Source: Sphingobacterium sp. GVS05A (GTDB lineage Bacteria > Bacteroidota > Bacteroidia > Sphingobacteriales > Sphingobacteriaceae). Taken from it: a DNA stretch of 64,000 nt. The notes beneath the pieces were generated by a model that was not told the origin of the DNA, did no database searches, and saw only the letters and a list, made by a program, of their open reading frames with translations. This document shows positions 1-8,181 of this stretch, in pieces. The translations under genes and the position numbers were made by a program. Location of the stretch: assembly GCF_019969845.1 (NCBI RefSeq), contig NZ_JAHXYR010000011.1:267397-331396 (forward strand), given 5' to 3'. Position 1 is the first letter of the stretch. The number at the start of each line of letters is the position of its first letter.

Positions 1-225
1 CGGCAGAATTATTTAATACTGATATCGGCAATAACACTATTACCTGTATTAATTCCGTTAATATTGGCTCCAATGGGTTTGTATTACAGCTGGAGAAGCT
101 ATCAAGCCAAAGAAGAGCCAAGGAAAAAACAGATAATGTTCTTTATGGGACATCTGTTCTTTTGTACGTTGATAATATTATTTGTCATGGCCATAATTAA
201 GGATGTATTTTCCCTTAATTGGTAA
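1..225 (+). CDS. C-terminal end of a membrane protein (partial)
   Basis: An open frame runs from the first base to a TAA stop, giving 74 codons with no start inside the window. Two hydrophobic stretches (about residues 5-25 and 51-67) flank a short polar loop containing a YYSWRSYQAKEEPRKK-like segment, so this is the end of a small integral membrane protein. The family cannot be named from this piece. The next gene begins 60 bases downstream on the same strand. Confidence 0.6.
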   Translation, partial: RQNYLILISAITLLPVLIPLILAPMGLYYSWRSYQAKEEPRKKQIMFFMGHLFFCTLIILFVMAIIKDVFSLNW

Positions 226-285
226 AAGATTGATTTTTATATTGATTGACATTGCTAATCCTAATTTAAAAAAAATAAGAACACG

Positions 286-573
286 ATGATTTTAGAAGTG
301 GCTATTTTAAATGTAAAACTTGGTAGAGCGGAAAAGTTTGAAAATGATTTTCAAATAGCTAGCCAATATATTTCATCCATCGACGGATATATAAAACACT
401 CCCTAAAGAAATGTATAGAGGTAGACAACCAATACATTTTATTGGTGCAATGGGTTTCTGTCGAAGCACATGAAGTTGGATTCCGACAGTCACCGCAATA
501 CCAGAAATGGAAAACACTACTACACAACTATTATGATCCTTTTCCGCAGGTTTTGCATTATGAAGAAATATGA
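286..573 (+). CDS. Antibiotic biosynthesis monooxygenase (ABM) family protein
   Basis: This 95-residue protein has the usual size and layout of single-domain ABM ferredoxin-like proteins: an N-terminal beta strand (ILEVAILNVKLG), a helix carrying the F..DF pattern, a central QYILLVQWVSVEAHEVGFRQS segment split over strand and helix, and a C-terminal P.VLHYEEI strand. Members are dimeric and often act as heme- or quinol-degrading oxygenases, but the substrate here cannot be read. The ATG start is preceded by an A-rich stretch. It stands alone between a membrane protein end and a secreted protein gene. Confidence 0.75.
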   Translation: MILEVAILNVKLGRAEKFENDFQIASQYISSIDGYIKHSLKKCIEVDNQYILLVQWVSVEAHEVGFRQSPQYQKWKTLLHNYYDPFPQVLHYEEI

Positions 574-659
574 AATAGGCTATTATGTAACCTTAGATTC
601 AGGAGCTAAAAATCAATACCGAGGAATAGATTACGTCCCGCTTACCGAACAACTTGATT

Positions 660-1277
660 ATGAAATATTTATTGATACTTTTAAATCTTTGTACCTTCTT
701 ATCATCTGCCTATTGCCAAGATACGCCTCCTATTGCGGTGTCTCCCATAGTTGATTTAGATATACCGATCAATCAAAAAATTGTCAATACTGTAGACAGC
801 TTTTTAAGGGTCAGGGATGACTATACCAATATTAACAGGTATAAATTCTGTGAAAAATCTGACTTTGACCGATTTGGAAGTCCGTTTTCTTTCTTGCAGA
901 ATATGGAGAATAACAATAGCGGTCAGCGTGTTTTCAATCCTTGCGTAATGGAGATTATACCGTGGGTTCCCCAGAAGCAATACATTGTCAAGATCAGTTT
1001 TATATCATCCAGCAAACCTCTTCTAAAAGCTATTGTCAATGTAATAGCAAAATACGACAACGATACAGTCAAAATTTCATCTTATCTACATTTTATTGAG
1101 CAGACATGGCAAAGGAAAGAGAAAGAAGAAATTACTTACTATATAAGTCGCAATAGATTAAAAAACGTTGATAAAGACATTAATACACAGATAAAGTTTA
1201 ATAAAAAAATGTCTCAATATTTTGATATCCCAAGGATCCCATTAACATACTATTCTGCATCTGTTTATCATTACTGA
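660..1277 (+). CDS. Secreted protein of unknown function, probably 3'-altered
   Basis: The ATG at 660 opens a clear signal peptide (MKYLLILLNLCTFLSSAYC, cleavage before QDTPP); a TTG two codons earlier is less likely to be the start. The mature part (about 185 residues) has two Cys residues (KFCEK and NPCVM) and beta-rich composition, with no family I recognise. Its last 27 codons overlap the 3' end of the convergent peptidase gene. Because the peptidase is clearly cut in the same place, the final 5-25 residues here are probably not native either and the normal C-terminus may be missing. Confidence 0.6.
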   Translation: MKYLLILLNLCTFLSSAYCQDTPPIAVSPIVDLDIPINQKIVNTVDSFLRVRDDYTNINRYKFCEKSDFDRFGSPFSFLQNMENNNSGQRVFNPCVMEIIPWVPQKQYIVKISFISSSKPLLKAIVNVIAKYDNDTVKISSYLHFIEQTWQRKEKEEITYYISRNRLKNVDKDINTQIKFNKKMSQYFDIPRIPLTYYSASVYHY

Positions 1278-2709
1278 GATGGGTATCCGTATCTGGTCGA
1301 TAGTTGTCAGCTAATGCTCCTACCGAAATATGATTCATGCTTTCGGCAGGCATGCATATATTTGTAAATTCACATGAATGCAGATCAGATGAAATCCCTG
1401 GATTATAAAAGTGATTTGGATAGTTATGCAAATCCTGACGATCACCTTGCATGGCAACTATATCATCATAGTTCATATTTCCTGCTGCGATAAATATCAA
1501 AATATCTTCTTCATAGGCAAGTTTGTCCAATAAATAAGCGAACAACGAAGGTGATTCGTTGTATGCTTTACCCGGCCCACACACAGAAAGATTGAATAAT
1601 TTAATTCCTCGCTCACGATGCGCACTACGTATAGCTTCAACTATCTTTATAACATCTAGATAACCATCTACCCGTTCTAATATTTTAATGGAATATATTC
1701 TGGTATCCGCTATAAGCTCTTGTTCGGTTGAGAAAAATCGGGCGCCCACAGCAGCAAGACTAGCGACAACTGTACCATGTTGGTGAACAGCATCCAATGC
1801 GTTCTGTGTATTAGTTATATCGGATCCTCCAACGATAATATCTCTAAGCGGATCTATGGGTCTTATTCCATTATCCAGCACTCCAACAATTGTTTCCTGG
1901 TGGCCATCGTTTCGAATTCTTAAATCCCAAGTTAATTGTGCTTCATTATATCGATCAGGTCTTATCACTCTATTACGTAGAGAATGCGCTTGAGCTAGTA
2001 TATCAAACTCCTTTGCGAGTTCCACCACTACATCTCTGTTAGCTCCTTTTAGCTGAATCATTTTATCGTAAGGGTCCACATCAAATGAATCAATATCGCC
2101 TAATAGTACTAGGGTATCAAGTTTATTGTTTAATTGCTGACGCTGCAATTGATAACTAGCATCAACATACTGGTTATTATTGATAAATTGAAAGACAAGA
2201 TCTCTTGTACAATGATTACGGATATCATCCTCAGTATGATATTTTACATCAAATAAGGTTGTCATTATTGCATATGCCGTACCTTGAGGAGGAGTGCGAT
2301 TTTCGCTTAAGATGTATTGGTTAAGCAAGGTGTCAAACCGCTGGAATTTTACTCTATCAACAATGGCAAACAATACAGTTCTGTTGAAATCTTTTTGGAA
2401 TACAGGACTCAACCCAAATTCTCTTAGAAATCGAGTACGTGTTTTAAACTTGGAACCATCACTAAAAGGTATTAAAAAACGTATTTCTACTATCTCAATA
2501 TTAGAGGTGACAATTGTTTTTTGATTTAAGCGATCAACCCTATCTTGCTTTAGCTTAATAAATGATGCATTAAGCTTTGCTTTATGCGCTCTATATACCT
2601 CTGGATCTTTCGCTTGTATTTCAGTATCCGATACATACCGAGATTTGTTGAATCTATTTGCGTATCCAAAAGGATTTCTCAAATAAAGATGTGGTAATTT
2701 AGCACTCAT
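1198..2709 (-). CDS. S8 family (subtilisin-like) peptidase, C-terminally truncated
   Basis: The first 250 residues form the N-terminal region seen in the large S8 peptidases often encoded next to an AAA ATPase (LPHLYLRNP, KFKTRTRFLREFGLSP, FNRTVLFAI). The catalytic domain begins near residue 265 with Asp279 (VGVLDNG), His311 (QHGTVVAS) and the oxyanion Asn motif (FIAAGN). It reaches HISVGALADN and then ends about 35 residues later with MLMGSLGYQNIETFFY. The GTSxAxP block with the catalytic serine is therefore absent and the product should be inactive. No AAA partner is present; upstream lies a broken YbjQ-like gene. The cut lies in the overlap with the convergent secreted-protein gene. Confidence 0.8.
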   Translation of the reverse strand: MSAKLPHLYLRNPFGYANRFNKSRYVSDTEIQAKDPEVYRAHKAKLNASFIKLKQDRVDRLNQKTIVTSNIEIVEIRFLIPFSDGSKFKTRTRFLREFGLSPVFQKDFNRTVLFAIVDRVKFQRFDTLLNQYILSENRTPPQGTAYAIMTTLFDVKYHTEDDIRNHCTRDLVFQFINNNQYVDASYQLQRQQLNNKLDTLVLLGDIDSFDVDPYDKMIQLKGANRDVVVELAKEFDILAQAHSLRNRVIRPDRYNEAQLTWDLRIRNDGHQETIVGVLDNGIRPIDPLRDIIVGGSDITNTQNALDAVHQHGTVVASLAAVGARFFSTEQELIADTRIYSIKILERVDGYLDVIKIVEAIRSAHRERGIKLFNLSVCGPGKAYNESPSLFAYLLDKLAYEEDILIFIAAGNMNYDDIVAMQGDRQDLHNYPNHFYNPGISSDLHSCEFTNICMPAESMNHISVGALADNYRPDTDTHLSNDKQMQNSMLMGSLGYQNIETFFY

Positions 2710-2770
2710 AAGATAAATAATAATTGGTTTTTAAAAATAATTGTCGAGAGTAAAAATGCAACTGTTTCTT

Positions 2771-2918
2771 GTAGCTGGTAGATTGCCCTTTCAAGAAATC
2801 TACATAGCTCGCCCCTTTCGCTAAAGATATTGGTGCCGATGACAACATTGGCTGCTATTGGATCTTTATATCGTGAAATCTCCCTCCCTTCGATGGAATT
2901 GGTCGTGGTTACTATCAT
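2771..2918 (-). pseudogene. YbjQ/UPF0145-like gene, broken copy A
   Basis: The reading starts MIVTTTNSIEGREISRY and matches the intact copy at 4382-4762 almost base for base for about 32 codons. A frameshift just after NIFS moves the reading out of frame; in the shifted frame GASYVDF and STSY can still be recognised. Similarity stops after about 50 codons, so the C-terminal half, with the QRAQAIRADAIIG core of the family, is gone. The peptidase gene follows immediately on the same strand. Confidence 0.75.
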
Positions 2919-3083
2919 GGCATGCTACTTTTCAATCGGGCAAGGTTAATACCCAAGCCTAATATACATTATTTATGCTGAATTAATATATTTACAGATA
3001 TTAACTTTCAAGATTATTACAAACTATTAAGGCTAAGGTATGGGTTTGAAAATAGGATTAGTTACGGGAAACAGTAGTTGATA
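2771..3083 (-). repeat. YbjQ-module repeat, copy A (broken gene plus upstream leader)
   Basis: These bases match 4612-4925 with scattered substitutions and a few indels. The repeat takes in the 5' half of the YbjQ-like gene and about 165 bases upstream of its start, including TCAATCGGGCAAGGTTAATA, the AATATACATTATTTAT tract and GGCTAAGGTATGGGTTTGAA. Both copies have the same orientation. Confidence 0.8.
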
Positions 3084-3359
3084 TAACAATACATTAAAGA
3101 TTCCAAGTTGGTAAGTTCGTGATCAACGCATTTATTTCATGCAAATTTCTTTTTATGTCATTAATATCTATATTTTTCATATTAAAGTCTCCTCAATTCT
3201 TATACTCAATTTTCCGCTGAAACATCTTTTTTCTAAAGAAAAGGGGCATATATTTATTCTTCAAGGACACTTTCCTTCGCCCAAGATTTGGCATTTATTC
3301 GTGGTTAAACGGCTTCATGCAACTTAAATGTGTAAAATAACCCATAGCATCCCATTTTT
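3084..3359. other. AT-rich intergenic region, no gene seen
   Basis: Beyond the YbjQ leader repeat this gap before the AlbA_2 gene holds only short, unconvincing open frames and several T-rich runs. No hairpin with a T tract was found. I see no feature I can support. Confidence 0.4.
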
Positions 3360-4355
3360 TTAATGGCCTAAGATTTCCTGGAACTGCGTAAACATATCAA
3401 TACCTTTTTCCGCCTGTCTTTCATGGAAACTTTTACTTTCGTAATAATTTCCCCCTATATATCTTTCGAAATTAAAGGTACCAATTTCTATTTCTGTAAG
3501 ATCAATATTATAAGAGCTTGATTTCGATGGAGCCAGATCTCCACCCCAAATCAATCCAACTGTAAATTTATTATCCATAGCGGCCAAGTCATTTATATTT
3601 AGCTTTAAAGAAAACTGTCTCCTTAACGGTTTCCCGAAATGTAGTTGCTCAAACAAACTACTATCAAATCTTGAAGAATCATCTCTAAATAATCCTCCAC
3701 TATTAATTACATTGTACCTAAGATTTTTTTCAGAGATTAATGGAGAAAGATTGAATATCAATGTATCAAAATTCAAAATGTAATACTTTCCATTATATGA
3801 AATATTATTAAAGCGAATCCCTCCTACTACATTTGGAAATTTCACTGATTTAAATAATGCGTCAACCAAATAGTGAGGAGCTGGTTTCGACTGCCCGTCC
3901 AGCCTTATATAATACGAATTGTTCCATTGATGAGGCTTGTTTTCACTTTCAGCTACTTCAATTATATAGATACATTCGGTTTCAGAAAGATTGATTGGCT
4001 TAATTGAAATACCTGTAGGCATATAAGATACCTTTTGGATAATCTTATTAATCAACAGATCCTTGTCAGCTTTAAAACAAGGGGTTAAATCGCCTTGACA
4101 AATTAATTTGCCATTGTTTTTTTTCATTTGCGGCGCGCCCCAAATTATTACTCCTCCAGTAGAATTGAGAAACGATGAGGCTACTTTGGTGATATTTGAT
4201 TCTAGCACATCCATAAATTCTTTTTTTGCTACTTGACCGCTTTTAAATTCTAGATTATCAGTTTCTTCCCGATCTTCCAAAAAATACTCTTTGATATCCT
4301 CAATAACTAATTCAACGAGAGGCTTTCCGAAAATTTCATTACATAAATTGCTCAT
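3360..4355 (-). CDS. AlbA_2 (Schlafen-like) domain protein
   Basis: Residues about 30-165 carry the AlbA_2 pattern: EFKSGQV, ASSFLNSTGGVIIWGAP, and the IIQKVSYMPTGISIKPINL and YYIRLDGQSKPAPHYLV strands. The domain is related to Schlafen and found in many predicted ATP/nucleic-acid-binding transcriptional regulators and defence proteins. The usual C-terminal HATPase-like or winged-helix part is not obvious; the remaining 165 residues look beta-rich and unfamiliar. It ends in QEILGH. The intact YbjQ-like gene lies 26 bases upstream on the same strand, so the two may be co-transcribed. The biological role is unknown. Confidence 0.7.
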   Translation of the reverse strand: MSNLCNEIFGKPLVELVIEDIKEYFLEDREETDNLEFKSGQVAKKEFMDVLESNITKVASSFLNSTGGVIIWGAPQMKKNNGKLICQGDLTPCFKADKDLLINKIIQKVSYMPTGISIKPINLSETECIYIIEVAESENKPHQWNNSYYIRLDGQSKPAPHYLVDALFKSVKFPNVVGGIRFNNISYNGKYYILNFDTLIFNLSPLISEKNLRYNVINSGGLFRDDSSRFDSSLFEQLHFGKPLRRQFSLKLNINDLAAMDNKFTVGLIWGGDLAPSKSSSYNIDLTEIEIGTFNFERYIGGNYYESKSFHERQAEKGIDMFTQFQEILGH

Positions 4356-4381
4356 AAAATCTATTTTTAATACTCGATCTG

Positions 4382-4762
4382 TTAGATCAGTTCACCATCA
4401 AGTACGTCATCCCGTTTTTCTATAGGAGCGCGAATCGGTCCCTTAAGGTGTATCGATGTACCCACTGCGGTAATCATAAACATCTGGCTCCCCTTTCCTG
4501 AAATTTCGTCGATATCTACACTAAGCCCAATAATAGCATCAGCACGGATTGCCTGCGCACGTTGCTTGAGAGTTTCGGTAACACGCTTGTACATTTCCTG
4601 CATCTTATTCTCATAACTGGTAGAGCGACCTCCAAAAAAATCTACATAGCTCGCTCCTATATCGCTAAAGATATTGGTGCCGATGACTACATTGGCAGCT
4701 ATTGGATCATTATATCGTGAAATCTCCCTCCCTTCGATGGAATTGGTCGTGGTTACTATCAT
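4382..4762 (-). CDS. YbjQ/UPF0145 heavy-metal-binding-domain family protein (intact copy)
   Basis: The 126-residue product has the family signature throughout: MIVTTTNSIEGREISRY at the N-terminus, GTNIFSD, a YVDFFGGRS turn, KQRAQAIRADAIIGLSVDID and a C-terminal MFMITAVGTSI strand. Family length is normally 100-125 residues and members assemble into ring-like oligomers; their function is not established. This is the only intact member in the window; damaged relatives lie at 2771-2918, 20871-20955 and 21590-21764, with a leader-only trace at 40705-40757. Confidence 0.85.
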   Translation of the reverse strand: MIVTTTNSIEGREISRYNDPIAANVVIGTNIFSDIGASYVDFFGGRSTSYENKMQEMYKRVTETLKQRAQAIRADAIIGLSVDIDEISGKGSQMFMITAVGTSIHLKGPIRAPIEKRDDVLDGELI

Positions 4763-4925
4763 GGCATGCTACTTTTCAATCGGGCAAGGTTAATGCCCAA
4801 GCCTAATATACATTATTTATTCTGAATTAATATGTTTACAGCTATTAACTTTCAAGATTATTACAAACTGTAAGGCTAAGGTATGGGTTTGAAAGAATAG
4901 CTGGTTACGGGAAACCGTAGCTGAT
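4612..4925 (-). repeat. YbjQ-module repeat, copy B (intact gene 5' part plus leader)
   Basis: This is the reference copy of the module. The leader upstream of the ATG (4763-4925) is conserved with copy A to about 160 bases and with copy D to about 70, which is more than expected for a plain intergenic region and suggests the whole module was copied together with its promoter. Confidence 0.8.
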
Positions 4926-4950
4926 TTATTCAGCGGTTTTAAGAAGGCAA

Positions 4951-4990
4951 TAAAATAAAAAAAGCCCCCCTTATAACCGTTAAGGGAGGC
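4951..4990 (-). terminator. Rho-independent terminator, minus strand
   Basis: Read on the minus strand, a GCCTCCCTTA/TAAGGGGGGC stem (one imperfect pair) with a seven-base loop is followed by TTTTTTTATTTTA. It would stop transcription coming from the right, but the nearest minus-strand gene ends 450 bases away, so it may have served a gene now reduced to the fragment at 5211-5279. Confidence 0.65.
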
Positions 4991-5415
4991 AATTTTGGCT
5001 AGATGTTAACCGGCTTTGGCATTCATCTACTGTAAAGATCGCGAGATTAGTTGAGATAATTGTTGTTCATTTCTTAAAAAATGTTGTTCAAAAATTATAT
5101 CCTAATAATAATTAATTCCAAAAGGCTATTTCACTTCATCAAATATTATCATCATTTTCACGATCACTCCATATCAACCTACTCTTCGATATGACAACCG
5201 TCATTTATCAAAAAGCTCTTCCATGATCATCCACACCTGATCCGTCAATGTAAAATATTTTTGGTGCTTAGATCATCTATAGTCAAAAATCCGATAATAG
5301 AAAACTTATTGACAGCTAGTACTCCGTGATCAACAGCTTGAAATACTTTTTTTTAAAACCAAACAGGATTCGATATTGTATTAATAGTACTTTTCAAAAA
5401 TAGGTTGTAATTAGG
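4991..5415. other. Intergenic region with a 3'-terminal gene remnant at 5211-5279
   Basis: Most of this AT-rich stretch has no readable gene. On the minus strand 5279-5211 reads KHQKYFTLTDQVWMIMEEL then FDK and stop, a protein-like segment bounded upstream by an in-frame stop and lacking any start. It resembles the end of a small helical protein and fits the pattern of 5'-truncated remnants elsewhere in the window. Confidence 0.35.
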
Positions 5416-5448
5416 AACCTTGAGATCCTCCCAGACTCAAGGTTTTTT
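5416..5448. terminator. Hairpin terminator, probably bidirectional
   Basis: A perfect nine-base stem (AACCTTGAG at 5416-5424 with CTCAAGGTT at 5436-5444) has an 11-base loop. A TTTTTT run follows on the plus strand; the minus strand has only a weak T stretch. It abuts the stop codon of the minus-strand gene at 5447. Confidence 0.65.
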
Positions 5449-5671
5449 ATTCCTCATAGCCCAACTCATCAAGGATAATAACAAGTTCATCGGTTGTCAA
5501 CCAGCTCGTATTGTTACATAGCATTACCCATTTGCCATTGCGAAAATCTACATCCATTATAAAAAACCGATCAATCATAATTTGCAAGGTTCCACCGCTA
5601 TGCAAAACAGAAACCTCCACCACTTGCTTCTGACCACACACGTCACATTCGAACTTTATATTCTTTTTCAT
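5447..5671 (-). CDS. Small CxxC protein of unknown function
   Basis: The 74-residue product starts MKKNIKFECDVCGQKQ, with one CxxC pair that could be half of a zinc ribbon, and ends in a helix (LTTDELVIILDELGYEE). No family is recognised. Its start overlaps the stop of the upstream gene by four bases (ATGA), which indicates translational coupling, so the two products probably act together. A hairpin terminator follows the stop codon. Confidence 0.65.
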   Translation of the reverse strand: MKKNIKFECDVCGQKQVVEVSVLHSGGTLQIMIDRFFIMDVDFRNGKWVMLCNNTSWLTTDELVIILDELGYEE

Positions 5672-6135
5672 CGATTATCATCCTTTATCCACTTTAATTC
5701 CCCACGTTGTATCATGGCTATATATTTTTGCACGTGATCATCGGTCAATAAGCCATTGTCTTCAAGGTGGTAATTGAACTGCTTAGTGAAGGTGTCATAT
5801 TGAATACTTCCTACATAAGCATTATTGAGATAAATATGCCAAAGGCTGTATTTCTTGGCCCGAACTTCCACTATCTGACGTTTTCCATGATGATAAAACA
5901 ACTCAGGCAAATCCGTATCAAAGCGAAGTATAAGGGCGTCAATGCACGCTTCCTTGATGTCATCGGCAAGTACACCGAATGCCAGTTCCCACACTCCCTG
6001 AGATTTCCTGAAAACATAATAAGCAAGACCATTTTTGTTGTAAAGACGATAATCTTTCATGCCCATGCTTTTATCATGCACGGTGATTTGAGCGTACATT
6101 ACCCGATTTCGGCAAAAGATTTCTAGCGGTTTCAT
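5668..6135 (-). CDS. Unknown protein with LURP-one/tubby-like repeat pattern
   Basis: This 155-residue protein has two similar halves: YRLYNKNGLAYYVFRKSQG followed by an acidic helix, then YSLWHIYLNNAYVGSIQYD followed by the YHLEDNGLLTDDHVQKYI segment. The alternating beta hairpins recall LURP-one/tubby C-terminal folds, but this is only a resemblance. It is translationally coupled to the CxxC protein downstream. A short hairpin (6141-6158) lies just upstream of the start. Nothing indicates the substrate or partner. Confidence 0.6.
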   Translation of the reverse strand: MKPLEIFCRNRVMYAQITVHDKSMGMKDYRLYNKNGLAYYVFRKSQGVWELAFGVLADDIKEACIDALILRFDTDLPELFYHHGKRQIVEVRAKKYSLWHIYLNNAYVGSIQYDTFTKQFNYHLEDNGLLTDDHVQKYIAMIQRGELKWIKDDNR

Positions 6136-6242
6136 TTCACAATATTACTAATAATATTAGCATTACTGATTACAAAAACGGCGATCCCTCTTGATTTACT
6201 TTAAAAACATTGGATAATTGGATATAAATAATCTTATTTTAA

Positions 6243-6902
6243 TCATGCAGATGGTCGTTTAGTTTCTTTTTTAATTTTATCCTTACCCCAAGTCATACTT
6301 GAAAAAATTCCATCTTTCATTACCAATGCATGCAACAATGCAATAGAAAGGTGCCCCACAACAATGAAAAAAAGAGACCAGGCTAAACCTCTATGAATGT
6401 CATGCAGCCAAGCATATAAAACAGGATTCTGATCTATAAGGGATGGAAGAATAATATTTTGGGATAGCTTGGCTTGGAAACCGCCCGCGGAGAGCTGTCC
6501 CCAACCCGTTATAGGTAAAGCAAACATGAAGGCATACATAACCCAATGCATAAAGTGAGCCATCTTTTTTTCGATCTTTGGCATATCACTTGGCAACGCC
6601 GGAATCGGATTCATGATTCTATTCACAAAACGCAATATACAAAGAAACAGGATTGCTACACCGATTGGAATATGAAGATCGATCAACCAGGGACGACTAC
6701 TAAGAGAAGTCATCATTCCTAAGCCAATAAACATTGTCGATAAAATCAATGTTGCCATCAACCAATGTAGAATTCTTCCTGTAAGATTAAAGTTTAAAGG
6801 AAGTGAACGATTAATATGACGACGTCTTAGCTTGAAAATCTTTACAGATTTGAACCATTCACGAATTCTTGAGCCAGACTTTAGATTCTTCTGTTGTGAC
6901 AT
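6243..6902 (-). CDS. Cytochrome b561-family transmembrane protein
   Basis: Starting at the ATG at 6902 (MSQQKNL) gives 219 residues; this start lies one base after the upstream stop codon, and a longer frame reaching back into the catalase gene is only overlap. Four membrane helices carry heme-ligand-type histidines: GRILHWLMATL, LHIPIGVAIL, HFMHWVMYAF..GWGQL and DIHRGLAWSLFFIVVGHLSIALLH. This is the b561/Ni-hydrogenase cytochrome b pattern, which moves electrons across the inner membrane. Its tight coupling to the membrane-anchored catalase is a known arrangement: it may feed electrons to the peroxidase. Confidence 0.85.
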   Translation of the reverse strand: MSQQKNLKSGSRIREWFKSVKIFKLRRRHINRSLPLNFNLTGRILHWLMATLILSTMFIGLGMMTSLSSRPWLIDLHIPIGVAILFLCILRFVNRIMNPIPALPSDMPKIEKKMAHFMHWVMYAFMFALPITGWGQLSAGGFQAKLSQNIILPSLIDQNPVLYAWLHDIHRGLAWSLFFIVVGHLSIALLHALVMKDGIFSSMTWGKDKIKKETKRPSA

Positions 6903-6903
6903 A

Positions 6904-7986
6904 TTATTTATCTTTAGAAGTTTCCTTTTTTCCAATGGCGTCAGTAGCCTTTCCATAGCCGATCTCCCGGACACGTGCATTATACGAATGGGCATAAATA
7001 CCTGCTCTAGCTGTCAGAACAGGATCTTTGGATACCTCTATTCCTGCCGGTACTTTTGTGGGATCAAAGTTAATATCGCGGCATCCACCCTCAGTTTGGT
7101 CAAAAACTCTCTTAATTTCCAATACACCTGCGACGATCTGACGACGATTTGCCGGCCAGGCCTTCGAAGGGTTTTCAATTTCGTCACCAGGTTCAGCAAA
7201 GGTCATGACCAAATCCCAATAGAGCGCCCCTTTATCTAGGCGTTGTTTTAGATCGTCAAAAAGGAAGTCGTGACTCGCATGCTCACGTTCCTCCTTAGAC
7301 CAGGCACTGAAAGGCGCATGCGGCCGCATCGACCAGCGAACGGCATGTTTATTCCCTTTAGAATCAATTAAATAGAATGCATTGATAACATTGTACTCTG
7401 CTACTGCAAAGCTATTTACCCATGGCGCTTTATCAGCCCAATCGATAAAGTTTTGGGCTTCTGGATAGTCTTTAAGAAAAGCGGATACTAATGCCGGGTT
7501 TGGCTTACCCGTAGTGCTGTCGATTTTGTACGCATCTGATCTTCTAATTACGCCTAAAGCATCATGTGTAACGAAAAATGGATGATTGTTCAGTTTCATT
7601 CTCCATTGCTGGTTATTTTCTGACGATATCATCATTGCCATGCTAACTGTTCGTGTTGAATTGTCAGCAGCGAAAGGATCTACAGTTCCGATTGAAAAGC
7701 GACCTAATACAGCAGATGAATCCTGTGAAAATACGGTTGCTTTCGAAAAGGGAGCTAATTTGCCTGTTGAACGAAAAGTGCCTTCGAAACAAATTCCTTT
7801 CGAATGTGCCCGTCTATAACCGGCAGGAAATGAGTTTGGGATATCTTTGAGGAAGCTTGCTGTTGTCGTTCTATTTCCAAGCAATCCTGCAGACCAAGCA
7901 AAGATCAAAACCAGACCGGCTGCTAACACTCCGATACATACCAAAGGGATGATTGCTTTTTTCGATTTAATTTTCTGTTTATCCAT
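6904..7986 (-). CDS. Membrane-anchored catalase-family peroxidase
   Basis: Residues 12-35 form an N-terminal membrane anchor. The rest is a short catalase core: His61 in RRAHSKGICFEG corresponds to the distal heme histidine, and Tyr331 in ARAGIYAHSYNAR is the proximal heme ligand. At 360 residues it lacks the extra domains of classical catalases and matches the SrpA-like minimal catalases that act as organic peroxidases outside the cytoplasm. It heads a two-gene operon with the cytochrome b561 gene. An HxlR regulator is transcribed divergently, with two palindromic sites between them, so thiol or electrophile stress control is likely. Confidence 0.88.
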   Translation of the reverse strand: MDKQKIKSKKAIIPLVCIGVLAAGLVLIFAWSAGLLGNRTTTASFLKDIPNSFPAGYRRAHSKGICFEGTFRSTGKLAPFSKATVFSQDSSAVLGRFSIGTVDPFAADNSTRTVSMAMMISSENNQQWRMKLNNHPFFVTHDALGVIRRSDAYKIDSTTGKPNPALVSAFLKDYPEAQNFIDWADKAPWVNSFAVAEYNVINAFYLIDSKGNKHAVRWSMRPHAPFSAWSKEEREHASHDFLFDDLKQRLDKGALYWDLVMTFAEPGDEIENPSKAWPANRRQIVAGVLEIKRVFDQTEGGCRDINFDPTKVPAGIEVSKDPVLTARAGIYAHSYNARVREIGYGKATDAIGKKETSKDK

Positions 7987-8094
7987 TTATTATTAAAACT
8001 AGATTTATTCAACAATGTTTTAGCTAAATCTTGCTGAGTTTAAAAATTTGTAATTCACCAAAGTTATTAATAAAGACAGTAATTGGGGTTACAT

Positions 8095-8128
8095 ATTACC
8101 TTTAGGTAATTAGTTACTTTTAGGTAAT
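8095..8128. promoter_or_regulatory. Tandem palindromic operator between catalase and HxlR genes
   Basis: ATTACCTTTAGGTAAT (8095-8110) is a perfect inverted repeat and GTTACTTTTAGGTAAT (8113-8128) repeats it 18 bases later. The position in the divergent intergenic region and the dyad form fit a binding site for the neighbouring HxlR dimer. A half-site of the same kind (CTAAAGGTAATG) occurs at about 14714 beside the other HxlR gene. Confidence 0.65.
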
Positions 8129-8181
8129 CAGGTGTATTATTTGAAAGTAATTTTTATATTTATGTCTATAAAGTAATGTAA

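Noticed and set aside
654..659. TTG start of the secreted protein at 660
   Set aside because: The ATG at 660 begins a better signal peptide.
6903..6995. Longer N-terminus of the cytochrome b561 protein
   Set aside because: It would overlap the catalase gene; the ATG at 6902 directly after the catalase stop gives the normal N-terminus.
6832..7239. Plus-strand 135-codon frame
   Set aside because: It is the shadow of the catalase and cytochrome genes on the other strand.
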